Below are positions 14,829-23,437 of a stretch of 64,000 nt of DNA, piece by piece. Origin of the DNA: Microbacterium allomyrinae (GTDB lineage Bacteria; Actinomycetota; Actinomycetes; Actinomycetales; Microbacteriaceae); the NCBI RefSeq assembly GCF_020682705.1, contig NZ_JAGTTN010000010.1:1-64000 (forward strand). Reading direction: 5' to 3'. The stretch's first letter is position 1; every line of letters starts with the position of its first letter. A program made the position numbers and the translations under genes. Below the pieces are notes generated by a model. The model was given only the letters and a program-made list of their open reading frames with translations. It made no database searches and was not told the DNA's origin.

Positions 14829-15506
14829 ATGAGCGATGTCGTCATCACGGTCCGCGGGGAGCACGAGACCCGCATCGCCCCCGAGCGTGCGGTCGCTCAC
14901 CTGACCATCCGTGCGGAGGGGCCCGAGCGCGGAGCGGTCGTCGAGCGCATCGCGGCGTTCACCGAGCCGGTGCGCGACGATCTCGCGTCGCGAAAGATCG
15001 CCGGCACGGTTCTCGAGTGGACGAGTCAGCGCGTGTCGGTCTGGTCGGAACGCCCGTGGAACAACGAGGGCAAGCGTCTCGCGCCGGTGTACTACGCCAC
15101 GGTCGACTTCTCGGTCACGTTCACCGACTTCGCCGTGCTGTCGTGGTGGGCGGGCGAGGTCGCCGAGCGCGAAGGCGTGCAGCTCGGCTGGATCGAGTGG
15201 AAGCTCACGCCCGAGACCCGCGCCGCAACGGAGCGCGATGTCGCCACTCAGGCCGTCGGAGTCGCGGTTTCTCGTGCCGCCGCGTATGCCGGCGCTCTCG
15301 GCCTCGGCAACGTGACGCCGCTCGAGATCGCGGATGTCGGGCTCCTCACCCGTCCGGAGCATCCGGAGGGGGCACAGGCGCCGCGCGTGCTCATGGCGAA
15401 GGCGGCCTTCTCGGCGGATTCCGTCGGCGGTGGACCTGCGGTACAGCTCCAGCCCGACGACATCGTGGTGTCGTCGGCGGTCGAAGCCCGCTTCCTCGCG
15501 CGCTGA
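14829..15506 (+). CDS. SIMPL-domain (DUF541) protein
   Basis: 225 aa forming one SIMPL/DUF541 domain. It begins VVITVRGEHETRIAPERAVA, with the family pattern VSVWSERPWNN...YYATVDFSVTF in the middle and AAAYAGALGLGNVTPLEIAD near the C-terminal third. Characterised members include BP26 of Brucella and mammalian IRAK-binding SIMPL; the bacterial role is unclear (periplasmic chaperone or oligomer). This protein has no signal peptide and is probably cytoplasmic, as is common in actinobacteria. A TAGAGT element 7 nt before ATG 14829 suggests leaderless expression. It converges with smpB. Confidence 0.75.
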   Translation: MSDVVITVRGEHETRIAPERAVAHLTIRAEGPERGAVVERIAAFTEPVRDDLASRKIAGTVLEWTSQRVSVWSERPWNNEGKRLAPVYYATVDFSVTFTDFAVLSWWAGEVAEREGVQLGWIEWKLTPETRAATERDVATQAVGVAVSRAAAYAGALGLGNVTPLEIADVGLLTRPEHPEGAQAPRVLMAKAAFSADSVGGGPAVQLQPDDIVVSSAVEARFLAR

Positions 15507-15549
15507 ACTCGTTGAGGCGGATGCCGCGGCCCGCGGCATCCGAGCCGGG

Positions 15550-16026
15550 TCAGTCGCCGAGGCGGTTGCGTGAGCGCATCGCGCGCTCGGCCTCGCGCTT
15601 GTCTTCGCGCTCGCGGAGCGTCTGGCGCTTCTCGAACTCGCGCTTGCCCTTCGCGACCGCGATCTCGACTTTGGCGCGGCCATCCGAGAAATAGAGCTTC
15701 AGCGGTACGAGTGTGTACCCACCCGCGGAGATCGCGTGCGAGAGCTTGATGATCTCGTCCTTGTGCAGCAGCAGCTTGCGGGTGCGCTTCGACGCGTGGT
15801 TCGTCCAGTGGCCCTGCGAGTACTCCGGGATGTGCACCGCGTCGAGGAATGCCTCGCCACCGTCGATGTAGGCGTAGCCGTCGTTGATGTTGGCGCGACC
15901 CTGCCGCAGCGACTTGACCTCGGTGCCCGTGAGCACGAGGCCCGCCTCGTACGTCTTCTCGATGGCGTACTCGTGGCGCGCGCGACGATTGGTCGCGACG
16001 ACCTTCTCACCGCGTTCCCTGGGCAT
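15550..16026 (-). CDS. smpB: SsrA-binding protein SmpB
   Basis: 158 aa, normal length. The family hallmarks are present: VVATNRRARHEYAIEKTYEA, GLVLTGTEVKSLRQGRANIN, DGYAYIDGGEAFLDAVHIPE and the basic C-terminal tail KGKREFEKRQTLREREDKRE that enters the mRNA channel. SmpB binds the tRNA-like domain of tmRNA and delivers it to stalled ribosomes. It follows ftsX by about 120 bp on the same strand, and ssrA lies farther downstream, the usual actinobacterial order prfB-ftsE-ftsX-smpB. ATG 16024-16026 is preceded by GAGGAGAC. Confidence 0.97.
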   Translation of the reverse strand: MPRERGEKVVATNRRARHEYAIEKTYEAGLVLTGTEVKSLRQGRANINDGYAYIDGGEAFLDAVHIPEYSQGHWTNHASKRTRKLLLHKDEIIKLSHAISAGGYTLVPLKLYFSDGRAKVEIAVAKGKREFEKRQTLREREDKREAERAMRSRNRLGD

Positions 16027-16144
16027 GATGTCTCCTCGTGTGAAATGTCGTTCCGGATTCCGGAATCTCGCCGGGCAGACGACAGCCTGTCAGTCTACCC
16101 CGGGAACAACCCGCCGCGCGTCGGCGCGCACCCGTCCGGCTCGG

Positions 16145-17059
16145 TCAGGCGCGCAGCCAGCGGCGGATGGCCACACCCGCCGACACCGCCGCGAGCAGTA
16201 CGCCGAGCACGATGAGCACGGGCACGACGAGCCAGGCCTCGGCCATTCCGACCCACGTCGTCACGAACTCGACGCGGCCGCGCAGATACATGTTGACACC
16301 GAAGTGCACGCCGGCGAGGACGGCGCCGCTGGCCAGCAGCGAGCCGATGAGCGCCGCGAAGACGCCCTCCAGGATGAACGGCGTCTGGATGAATCGATTG
16401 GACGCCCCGACCAGCCTCATGATGCCGAGCTCGCGCCGGCGCGCGAACGCCGAGAGCCGGATCGTGGTGGCGATGAGCAGTACGGCTGCGATCAGCATCA
16501 GGGCGGCGATGCCGATCGCGATGTATGTGGCGATGGTGAGCGCGGAGAAGAGGGGCTCCAGATATTGCAGCTGGTCTTGAACCTCCTCGACTCCCTGCGT
16601 ACCGGTGAACGCCTCGATGATGACGTCGGACTGCCGCTGATCGATGAGATTGATCCAGAACGTCTGGTTCAGCTGGTCGGCCGTGATGACGCTCGCGTAG
16701 TCCTCGCCGAGCAGTTCGATGACGTTCTGGTAGGCCTCTTCGCTGTCTTCGAAGCGCACGTCGCGGATGAGCGGCGACAGCGCGGCACCGTCGAGCTTCT
16801 CCTGCACGGCATCCAATTGCTCCTGCGAGGCCACGCCGTTTGTGCACGTCGCGGCCTGCGAGATGTCGGTGCACATGTAGATGGCGACCTGCGCGCGGTC
16901 GACCCAGAAGTCCCGCATCGTGCCGATCTGCATCTGCATGAGGATCGCCGCACCCACGAAAGTGAGCGACACGAAAGTGACCAGGACGACAGAGATCACC
17001 ATCGATACGTTGCGACGGAGACCTGTGAAGGCCTCGGAGAGGATCAGTCCGAACCTCAT
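16145..17059 (-). CDS. ftsX: Cell-division ABC transporter permease FtsX
   Basis: 304 aa with the FtsX plan: a first membrane span (MVISVVLVTFVSLTFVGAAI, about 19-38), an extracellular domain of about 130 residues with a Cys pair (MCTDISQAATC), then three C-terminal spans (ATYIAIGIAALMLIAAVLLI; FAALIGSLLASGAVLAGVHF; AWLVVPVLIVLGVLLAAVSA) joined by the RRRELGIMRLVGASN loop. FtsX anchors FtsE at the septum and activates cell-wall hydrolases such as RipC. Its ATG overlaps the ftsE TGA (ATGA), so the partners are translated together. Confidence 0.95.
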   Translation of the reverse strand: MRFGLILSEAFTGLRRNVSMVISVVLVTFVSLTFVGAAILMQMQIGTMRDFWVDRAQVAIYMCTDISQAATCTNGVASQEQLDAVQEKLDGAALSPLIRDVRFEDSEEAYQNVIELLGEDYASVITADQLNQTFWINLIDQRQSDVIIEAFTGTQGVEEVQDQLQYLEPLFSALTIATYIAIGIAALMLIAAVLLIATTIRLSAFARRRELGIMRLVGASNRFIQTPFILEGVFAALIGSLLASGAVLAGVHFGVNMYLRGRVEFVTTWVGMAEAWLVVPVLIVLGVLLAAVSAGVAIRRWLRA

Positions 17060-18204
17060 GAGGTCGGCCCCACTTCGTCATCGGGCTCGGTCTCGCCCAG
17101 GCCGAGCCGATCGGCCAGCCCCAGCTCCGCCACATCCATCTCGTCGAGGTCGGCTACGGGGATCGGCTGCGTGTGCGGAGGGAGATCGGATGCCGTCTCC
17201 GGCTCTTCGACACGGTCTGGCACAGCCGCGGGGCGGGCAGGCGGGGGCACGTCGGCAGCGTCAGGCTCGACCACGGTGACCGGCTGCGGCGCGAGTACGG
17301 GGGCCGCAGGGGCGGAGGCAGCGAGGGCGGAGGCAGCGGGGTCCGACGGGATCGGCGCGGAGGCGGCATCCGCCACATCGTCGTCGGGCCCGACGATCGT
17401 CGGATCCAGACCCGCCGCCGCAGCGATCGTCGCTTCGCGCTGCACCTCGAGCACGGCGGTCAGGGCGGCGACCGCGGCCGCCCCGCGCTCCGGTTCGGGT
17501 CGCAGGCTCGGGATTCCCGATGTGTCGCCGTAGCCGCCATGACGCTCGTCGCGCACCATCTCGCCATGCGCGAGCTCGATCACGCGGCGCTGCATCTGGT
17601 CGACGAAGCCGGCCTCGTGCGTCGCCATGACGACGGTCGTGCCGCCGGCGTTGATGCGTGCGAGAAGCTGCATGATGTCGACGGATGTCGCGGGGTCGAG
17701 GTTTCCGGTCGGTTCGTCGGCGAGCAGCACCTGGGGCCGGTTCGCGAGAGCGCGGGCGATCGCGACGCGCTGCTGCTCACCACCGGAGAGTTCATGCGGG
17801 AATCGCTTCTCCTTGCCGGCGAGACCCACCAGTGCGAGCACCTCGGGCACAGCCTGCTGAATGAAACCGCGAGAGGAGCCGATCACCTGGAGCGTGAAAG
17901 CGACGTTCTGGAACACCGTCTTGGTCGGCAGCAACCGGAAGTCCTGGAACACGGCACCGACGTGGCGCCGGAAATAGGGAACTTTGCGGTTGGAGAGCGT
18001 TCGAAGATCGCGGCCGAGCACGACCACCCGCCCCTCGGACGGAGTCTCCTCCCGCAGGATCAGTCGCAAGCACGACGACTTGCCCGACCCGGACGCGCCG
18101 ACGAGAAAGACGAACTCCCCCCGTGGCACCTCGAAGTCGACGTTGTTCAGGGCGGGTTTCGAAGTGCCGCGAAAGCGCTTCGTGACATTCTCGAACCGGA
18201 TCAT
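17056..18204 (-). CDS. ftsE: Cell-division ATP-binding protein FtsE with long C-terminal extension
   Basis: 382 aa. The first ~225 residues are a canonical FtsE ATPase: Walker A GASGSGKSSCLR, signature LSGGEQQRVAIARAL, Walker B VLLADEPTGNLDP and the H-loop in MATHEAGFVDQM. Typical FtsE ends near residue 229; here another ~150 residues follow, rich in Ala, Pro, Val and Glu (ADAASAPIPSDPAASALAAS), ending with acidic VADLDEMDVAELGLADRLGL. Powers or gates FtsX at the septum. The tail is probably disordered and could bind divisome partners. It overlaps ftsX by 4 nt and follows prfB by about 120 bp. Confidence 0.93.
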   Translation of the reverse strand: MIRFENVTKRFRGTSKPALNNVDFEVPRGEFVFLVGASGSGKSSCLRLILREETPSEGRVVVLGRDLRTLSNRKVPYFRRHVGAVFQDFRLLPTKTVFQNVAFTLQVIGSSRGFIQQAVPEVLALVGLAGKEKRFPHELSGGEQQRVAIARALANRPQVLLADEPTGNLDPATSVDIMQLLARINAGGTTVVMATHEAGFVDQMQRRVIELAHGEMVRDERHGGYGDTSGIPSLRPEPERGAAAVAALTAVLEVQREATIAAAAGLDPTIVGPDDDVADAASAPIPSDPAASALAASAPAAPVLAPQPVTVVEPDAADVPPPARPAAVPDRVEEPETASDLPPHTQPIPVADLDEMDVAELGLADRLGLGETEPDDEVGPTS

Positions 18205-18322
18205 GGCCTAACGAGCCTAAGCGGATGCCTCGTCACCGGCTCCAGCGACACCCGGAGCCGAAGCATCCGGAATCCGCCGGATCGAGAGCGTCGCCGCACG
18301 GGGTCGGCAACAGGTGTCCCGA

Positions 18323-19432
18323 TCAGTCGTTGTCTTTGCGCTTGCGCCAGCGGATGCCGGCCGAGATGAAGCCGTCGAGGTCGCCGTCGAAGACGATCGC
18401 GGGGTTTCCGACCTCGTGGCCGGTGCGCAGATCCTTCACGAGCTGCTGGCCGTAGAGGAAGTAGGAGCGCATCTGGTCGCCCCAGCTCGCGGTGATGACG
18501 CCCGCGAGCTCCTTCTTCTTCGCCGCCTCTTTCTCCTTCTGCAGGAGCAGAAGGCGGGTCTGGAGCACGCGCATCGCCGCTGCGCGGTTCTGAATCTGCG
18601 ACTTCTCGTTCTGCATCGACACGACGAGGCCCGTCGGGAGGTGCGTGAGGCGCACGGCGGAGTCGGTCGTGTTGACCGACTGCCCACCCGGACCGGAGGA
18701 ACGGAACACGTCCACGCGGATGTCACCCTCGGGGATGTCGATCTCGACGGCCTCTTCCATCACGGGAATGACCTCGACGGCGGCGAAACTGGTCTGCCGC
18801 TTGTCGGCGGAGCCGAACGGGCTGATGCGCGCGAGACGATGCGTGCCGGCCTCGATCGAGAGCGTGCCGTACGCGTAGGGGGCGTCGACCTCGAAGGTGG
18901 CCGACTTGATGCCTGCGCCTTCGGCATAAGACGTGTCCATGATCTTGACGGGGTACTTGTGCCGCTCGGCCCACCGAAGGTACATGCGCAGGAGCATCTC
19001 GGCGAAGTCCGTCGCGTCGTCGCCGCCCGCTCCCGAGCGGATGGTCACGACCGCGGCACGGTCGTCGTATTCGCCGTCGAGCAGCGTCTGCACTTCGAGC
19101 TGGCCGATGATGTCTTCGAGTTCGGCGAGTTCGCGACGCGCCTCTTCGGCGGAGTCCTCGTCGTCCATCTCGATCGCGAGCTCGATGAGAACGTCGAGAT
19201 CATCGAGACGACGTTCGATGTCGGTGATGCGCTTGAGCTCGGTCTGACGGTGGCTGAGGGCGCTGGTCACCTTCTGAGCCTTGTCGACGTCGTCCCACAG
19301 ATCTGGGGCGCCGGCCTCGTCGTTCAGCCTCGCGATCTCGCTGGTGAGCGCCTCGACATCGACGACGGCGCGGATGTCGTCGAAGGTGGAGCGGAGCGCC
19401 TGGATGTCGGCGGAAAGATCGAGTTCGAGCAT
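18323..19432 (-). CDS. prfB: Peptide chain release factor 2
   Basis: 369 aa. The stop-codon anticodon motif SPF (RISPFGSADKRQTSF) identifies RF2, which reads UGA and UAA, and the catalytic GGQ lies in SSGPGGQSVNTTDSAVR. The N-terminal coiled-coil domain (LTSEIARLNDEAGAPDLWDD) is intact. There is no internal TGA frameshift site near codon 26, so it lacks the programmed autoregulation seen in enterobacteria. ATG 19432 is 20 bp from the divergent MFS start, and TAGTCT lies 8 nt upstream, consistent with a leaderless transcript. It heads the prfB-ftsE-ftsX-smpB group. Confidence 0.95.
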   Translation of the reverse strand: MLELDLSADIQALRSTFDDIRAVVDVEALTSEIARLNDEAGAPDLWDDVDKAQKVTSALSHRQTELKRITDIERRLDDLDVLIELAIEMDDEDSAEEARRELAELEDIIGQLEVQTLLDGEYDDRAAVVTIRSGAGGDDATDFAEMLLRMYLRWAERHKYPVKIMDTSYAEGAGIKSATFEVDAPYAYGTLSIEAGTHRLARISPFGSADKRQTSFAAVEVIPVMEEAVEIDIPEGDIRVDVFRSSGPGGQSVNTTDSAVRLTHLPTGLVVSMQNEKSQIQNRAAAMRVLQTRLLLLQKEKEAAKKKELAGVITASWGDQMRSYFLYGQQLVKDLRTGHEVGNPAIVFDGDLDGFISAGIRWRKRKDND

Positions 19433-19452
19433 GACAGTCCAGACTAACGTGG

Positions 19453-20742
19453 ATGGCTGTGACCGATCATCCCGACTCCCCCACCGCACGCGACGTGTTG
19501 TGGCGGTTCGGGCCGATGATCTATGGGCCGACCGTGCTCTTCGCACTGGGCGAGGGAGCGGTGATCCCTCTCATCCCGGTGATCGCCGCGCAGCTCGGGG
19601 CGGATGTCGCCACCGCAGCCCTGGTGGCGTCCGCGCTCGTCGTCGGACAACTCTGCGGCAACATTCCCGCGGGCTGGGCGGTGGCGCGCATCGGTGAGCG
19701 GCTCACGATGGCGATCGCCGGCACGGTGTCGCTCGCCGGTGTCGTGGGGCTCGCCCTGGCACCCTCGCTTGGACTGTTCGCGCTCTCGGTTCTCCTGATC
19801 GGCTTCTGCGCCGCCGCGTTCGGACTCGCACGCCACTCGTTCATGACGACACGCGTCCCGATCGAGTTCCGCGCTCGAGCGCTGTCGCTGCTGGGCGGGA
19901 CATTCCGTCTGGGCATGTTCATCGGGCCGTTCGTCGCGGCGCTCCTGCTCGCGGTTCTCGGCGACGAGCATGCCACGATCTGGTTCTTCGGCGCGTGCCT
20001 CGTCGCCACTGTGCTGCTCGTGCTGTTCGGACCTGATCCGGAACGACAATTCGTGACATCCGCCGTCGCTCTCGACGATGCGACTCTCGCCGAAGACACC
20101 GGTGAGCCGGTGACCGGATCGATCCCCACGACCGAGCGCGTCGGCGTGCTCCGCACGATGTGGCGCTATCGCCGTGTGCTCTCGCGACTGGGCGCGGCCG
20201 CGGCATCCCTGTCCGCCGTCCGTTCGGCGCGGCAGGTCGTGCTTCCGCTGTGGGGCGTGTCGATCGGGCTCGACGCTCAGACGATCGCGCTCGTCGTAGG
20301 AATCTCGGGCGCGATCGACTTCGCGCTCTTCTACGCCAGCGGCCAGGTCATGGACCGGTTCGGACGACTCTGGGCAGCTCTTCCCGCGATGATCCTCATG
20401 GGCGCGGGCTTCATCGCCCTGTCGTTCACGCACGAGAGCGGACAGGCCGCGATGTGGTTCGCGATGTTCGCGGGGGTGCTCGGCGTCGGCAACGGCCTGT
20501 CGAGCGGCATCCTCCTCACGCTCGGCGCCGACGTCGCCCCGAAAGACGATCCGGCACCGTTCCTGGGCTCATGGCGCACGCTCACCGACGCCGGCGGGGC
20601 GATCGCGCCGCTGCTCGTTTCCGGGATCACCGCGGTCGCCTCGCTCGCCATCGCCACCGGCGCCGTCGGCGCGATCGGTCTGCTCGGCGCCCTCGCGTTC
20701 GTGCGATGGGTCCCGCGGTTCGTGCCGCGCACGACGCCCTGA
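19453..20742 (+). CDS. MFS transporter
   Basis: 429 aa, about 12 membrane spans with a loop near residues 195-230. The first half has the MFS motif-A-like segment AGWAVARIGERLTMA and a GTFRLGMFIGPFVAALLLAV helix; the second half carries SGQVMDRFGRLWAALPAMIL. Length and motifs fit the drug:H+ antiporter or sugar-efflux branches, but the substrate cannot be read. ATG 19453 or GTG 19459 may start it; TAACGT lies 8 nt before the GTG, the spacing seen in other leaderless genes here. It is divergent from prfB. Confidence 0.85.
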   Translation: MAVTDHPDSPTARDVLWRFGPMIYGPTVLFALGEGAVIPLIPVIAAQLGADVATAALVASALVVGQLCGNIPAGWAVARIGERLTMAIAGTVSLAGVVGLALAPSLGLFALSVLLIGFCAAAFGLARHSFMTTRVPIEFRARALSLLGGTFRLGMFIGPFVAALLLAVLGDEHATIWFFGACLVATVLLVLFGPDPERQFVTSAVALDDATLAEDTGEPVTGSIPTTERVGVLRTMWRYRRVLSRLGAAAASLSAVRSARQVVLPLWGVSIGLDAQTIALVVGISGAIDFALFYASGQVMDRFGRLWAALPAMILMGAGFIALSFTHESGQAAMWFAMFAGVLGVGNGLSSGILLTLGADVAPKDDPAPFLGSWRTLTDAGGAIAPLLVSGITAVASLAIATGAVGAIGLLGALAFVRWVPRFVPRTTP

Positions 20743-20759
20743 CTGCGCCGCGTCGCCCA

Positions 20760-21608
20760 TCACCAGAGAGCGCCGACGAGATCGCCGAACAGCGCCTCGG
20801 GGTCGGTATCGAGGCCTCGACGCGCGAACCAGGTCGACACGTTGACGACATCGCGGTACAGGAAGTCGAGACCCTGCGGATTCGCGGCGACATCGACGAT
20901 CTGCGGCAGGTCGATCACCACGACGCGACCGTGATGCTCCAGCAGGTTGTACGGCGAGAGGTCGCCGTGCGCGAAGCCGGCACGCGCGAACGTCTCGAGG
21001 ATGCCGACCACCTGGTCGTAGGCACCCGCCAGCTGAGACCCGTGCAGACGGGACTGCGCGAGTCGCGGTGCGGCGACGCGGCCGTCACCGATGAACTCCA
21101 TGAGCACTTCGGTCTCGCTCACCTGCACGGGGTAGGGCACCGGGAGACCCGCCTGCCACCCCCGTGTCAGTGCGGCGAACTCGCTTCCCGCCCAATGGCC
21201 GGCGGCGACGCCGCGCCCGTACGAGGTCTTGCGGTGCACGGCGCGGGCATCCCGCGTATTGCGGATCGCGCGGCCCTCTTCGTAGCTGCCCGAGCGATGG
21301 AAGTCGCTGTGCTGGGCGGTGCGGTACCGCTTCGCGGCGAGCAGCGAGCCCGGTCTGCCCGGCACAGCACGCTCGATCAGGTGGACGTCGGCCTCCTTGC
21401 CGGTCTTGACGACCCCGAGTTCGGTGTCGAAGGCGCCGCTGGCCGTCACCAGCCAGTCGGGATGGGGCAGCGGGCCTCGCTGGGTCGGCGGGGACGCCGG
21501 CCACGTCGACCAGCGCTGGTCGGGCCCGGGCTCGGGAACGGAGTCGCCGGACGCGGCGTGATCGGGGGAAGCAGGGTGGAAGGACGCGTCGAAACGCAGG
21601 GATGACAT
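20760..21608 (-). CDS. RIO-type serine/threonine protein kinase
   Basis: 282 aa. The nucleotide-binding region reads LGVVKTGKEADVHLIERAVP with downstream LLAAKRYR as the catalytic Lys. The catalytic loop HGDLSPYNLLEHHGRVVVID and the metal-binding IDLPQ match the RIO1 family rather than ordinary eukaryotic-type kinases. RIO proteins phosphorylate or act as ATPases in ribosome maturation in archaea and eukaryotes; the bacterial role is largely unknown. ATG 21608 has GGAG 11 nt upstream. A 20-codon ORF with a strong ribosome-binding site precedes it by 37 nt. The gene converges with the MFS transporter gene. Confidence 0.85.
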   Translation of the reverse strand: MSSLRFDASFHPASPDHAASGDSVPEPGPDQRWSTWPASPPTQRGPLPHPDWLVTASGAFDTELGVVKTGKEADVHLIERAVPGRPGSLLAAKRYRTAQHSDFHRSGSYEEGRAIRNTRDARAVHRKTSYGRGVAAGHWAGSEFAALTRGWQAGLPVPYPVQVSETEVLMEFIGDGRVAAPRLAQSRLHGSQLAGAYDQVVGILETFARAGFAHGDLSPYNLLEHHGRVVVIDLPQIVDVAANPQGLDFLYRDVVNVSTWFARRGLDTDPEALFGDLVGALW

Positions 21609-21645
21609 CGGGCAGACACTCCAGGAAGAGGAGGCCGCCGATCGA

Positions 21646-21708
21646 TCAAAGGAAGTGGGCGACCTTTTGGGAAGAGGAAACAGCACGGGGCATGGCGAAG
21701 ACAGCCAT
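21646..21708 (-). CDS. Putative 20-aa leader ORF upstream of the RIO kinase
   Basis: ATG 21706-21708 is preceded at ideal distance by AAGGAGG, one of the best ribosome-binding sites in the window. The ORF encodes MAVFAMPRAVSSSQKVAHFL and stops at TGA 21646-21648, 37 nt before the kinase start. Its codon choice (GCT, CGT, TCT, CAA, CTT) is less GC-biased than its neighbours. It could be a regulatory leader peptide or a tiny functional protein. No family is recognised; support is the ribosome-binding site and position. Confidence 0.4.
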   Translation of the reverse strand: MAVFAMPRAVSSSQKVAHFL

Positions 21709-21830
21709 CGTTCGTCCTCCTTCCGGTCCGGGTGCGTGGCGAGGCACGGCACCGATTCGGCGTTCACTCTAGCGGCGCGGCATCCTCCGGCACCAGGGGC
21801 ATGGACCGACCGGCAGACGCGCGGTCGATG

Positions 21831-22268
21831 TCAGCGCAGCGCGGTGCGACTGGTGGCGGTCGCCTGGAGAGCAACCCCCTCAGGCACGAAAAGGGTGACC
21901 ACCGGGGGATGCCATGTGCCGGCGACCGTGACGCGCGCCGATACCCCGTCGGGGGTCATGGCAGACACCAGCACCGCTCCCCCACCGATCTCGACGACCA
22001 TGGACTCGGCCTGCGCGCGCACGCCGGCGTCGGTGAGCGTGGCGACCGGCTCGTCGGCGACCACCGTCAACTCGAACCCATCGGCTGCGGCGAGCGCCGC
22101 GGCATCCGCCACCGCATCGATGCGCTTCTGAGCGAGATACAGACTCGTGGCGGCGGTGCAGATCAGGATCGCCACGAGGGCCAGCACAGCGTACCCGAGG
22201 GTGAGAATCAGCACGCTCCCCTCGTCATCGGCCTGGCCGCCCGCACGAGCGCAGCGGCGGAGGTTCAC
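21831..22268 (-). CDS. TadG/TadE-like secretion-neighbourhood protein
   Basis: 145 aa with an N-terminal membrane span (EGSVLILTLGYAVLALVAIL) followed by LYLAQKRIDAVADAAALAAADG, the pattern of the actinobacterial helicase/secretion-neighbourhood TadE-like proteins. Such proteins are pseudopilin-like or Flp-assembly components exported across the membrane. GTG 22266-22268 overlaps the previous stop (GTGA), and the longer in-frame reading is arginine-rich shadow. It is the last gene of the leftward tad operon (26369 to 21831). Confidence 0.75.
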   Translation of the reverse strand: MNLRRCARAGGQADDEGSVLILTLGYAVLALVAILICTAATSLYLAQKRIDAVADAAALAAADGFELTVVADEPVATLTDAGVRAQAESMVVEIGGGAVLVSAMTPDGVSARVTVAGTWHPPVVTLFVPEGVALQATATSRTALR

Positions 22269-22765
22269 TCGCCGCCCCAGAATCGCGACACCCTGTGCGC
22301 TGCAATCGCCTCGACGGGGACCACCGCGATGCGCTCGAGGCCGAGGACCGGCGGTACGAGCGGAAGGGCGACGGTCGTGCGCACGGTGACCACCAGCGTC
22401 GCACCCGCGGACGGGCACGCCACGCCCGCCGGCGTGCAGGTGAGCGCGAGATCGACATCGTCCAGCCCGTACTCGTCCTTCACCGCGGCGAGCACCCGGT
22501 CGGCTCGATCTCGCGCATCTTCCACCCCCGTCGCCGTGGACACAGCACGGGCGAGGTGCCGCGCCCCGGCCTCGGCACCGAGGGACTGCTCTTGGACGAG
22601 GCCGAGCGCGACGATGAGGTAGACGAGTGGTACCAGCATCAGCAGCCCCACGACGATGAACTCGAGTGCAGCGGATCCGCGTTCGGCGTCGTCGAGTCCA
22701 GGATCCGCGCGGATGTCGCCGGCCCCTGCGCAGCCGTCGTCAGTCCAGCGATTCGGTGGGCGCAT
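22265..22765 (-). CDS. TadE-family pilus assembly protein
   Basis: 166 aa. After about 28 polar residues comes ERGSAALEFIVVGLLMLVPL, a TadE-type segment with Glu inside the hydrophobic stretch, as in type IV pseudopilins. The exported part contains CTPAGVAC, a possible disulfide pair. TadE proteins are minor pseudopilins of Flp pilus systems. The start (ATG 22763-22765) lies 26 nt inside the upstream gene, a translational-coupling overlap within the tad operon. Confidence 0.75.
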   Translation of the reverse strand: MRPPNRWTDDGCAGAGDIRADPGLDDAERGSAALEFIVVGLLMLVPLVYLIVALGLVQEQSLGAEAGARHLARAVSTATGVEDARDRADRVLAAVKDEYGLDDVDLALTCTPAGVACPSAGATLVVTVRTTVALPLVPPVLGLERIAVVPVEAIAAHRVSRFWGGE

Positions 22766-23210
22766 GCGTGGTCACCTCCATCGACCGCGATGCCCCGAGC
22801 AATCCGACGAGAGGCAGCGTCGCCGCGACGCGCACCTCTACCGCCGGATATCCGAACGCCGTCGTCTCGCGTGCGATCACCTCGGTCGCGTACTCGGTGC
22901 CGACCGTGCGGGCGACGATCTCCCGTGTGCGCTCGGCTCCCTCTGCGAGCGTCGTGTCGGCGAGCGCCGCATGGTAGGCGCCCTCGACGGCGGCATCGTG
23001 CACCACGTTTCGCACATAGACCGCGAGGCCGAACTGCAGCACCCCGAGCGTGAGGACGGTCAGAAGAGTGCCCACGAGCACGAACTCGACCGGGCTCGAG
23101 CCCTCGTCACCCGCCTGGGCCGTCGCAAGACGCGCCCTTGCGGAGCCCAGGAACCGCGAACGGAGGAGCGCGTCGAAGCGACGCGTAGAGGACGAGCGGA
23201 AGCCTCGCAC
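22740..23210 (-). CDS. TadE-family pseudopilin
   Basis: 156 aa. Basic N-terminus, then GDEGSSPVEFVLVGTLLTVL, the TadE motif with a conserved Glu five residues into the processed segment, and one membrane span. The exported domain (VRNVVHDAAVEGAYHAALAD) resembles TadE/TadF minor pilins. GTG 23208-23210 lies 3 nt after the stop of the Flp-like gene. It is the partner of the preceding TadE in the Tad-type pilus or secretion apparatus. Confidence 0.78.
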   Translation of the reverse strand: MRGFRSSSTRRFDALLRSRFLGSARARLATAQAGDEGSSPVEFVLVGTLLTVLTLGVLQFGLAVYVRNVVHDAAVEGAYHAALADTTLAEGAERTREIVARTVGTEYATEVIARETTAFGYPAVEVRVAATLPLVGLLGASRSMEVTTHAPTESLD

Positions 23211-23213
23211 GAC

Positions 23214-23417
23214 TCAGAAGCCGGAGACCCGCGAGATCGCCTGCTCGAAGAGCCCGGCCAGTGCCGGCCCGGCGAGCGCCCAGATCAGCACCACCAGCCC
23301 CGCGGTCATCAGTGTGATCAACACCCATCCCGGTACGTCACCGCGTTCGTCGTCAGCGAGATCGCGCCCCGCGGCGCGCAGCCTGTCGAAGGCGCGTCGC
23401 ATCCGTGTCGTGTTCAT
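23214..23417 (-). CDS. Flp-pilin-like small membrane protein
   Basis: 67 aa at the place of the flp pilin gene in actinobacterial tad loci. The sequence DDERGDVPGWVLITLMTAGL, then a hydrophobic helix and FEQAISRVSGF, has the size and shape of an Flp pilin. However, the usual Glu at +5 after the class III cleavage Gly is absent (GDVPGW), so processing by a TadV-type prepilin peptidase is doubtful. A strong GGAAGGAGAACG ribosome-binding site precedes ATG 23417, suggesting high expression as expected of a pilin. Confidence 0.65.
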   Translation of the reverse strand: MNTTRMRRAFDRLRAAGRDLADDERGDVPGWVLITLMTAGLVVLIWALAGPALAGLFEQAISRVSGF

Positions 23418-23437
23418 CGTTCTCCTTCCGGTCGGCG

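Noticed and set aside
19280..19432. Programmed +1 frameshift in prfB
   Set aside because: The frame is continuous from ATG and no internal TGA with a Shine-Dalgarno-like element occurs near codon 26.
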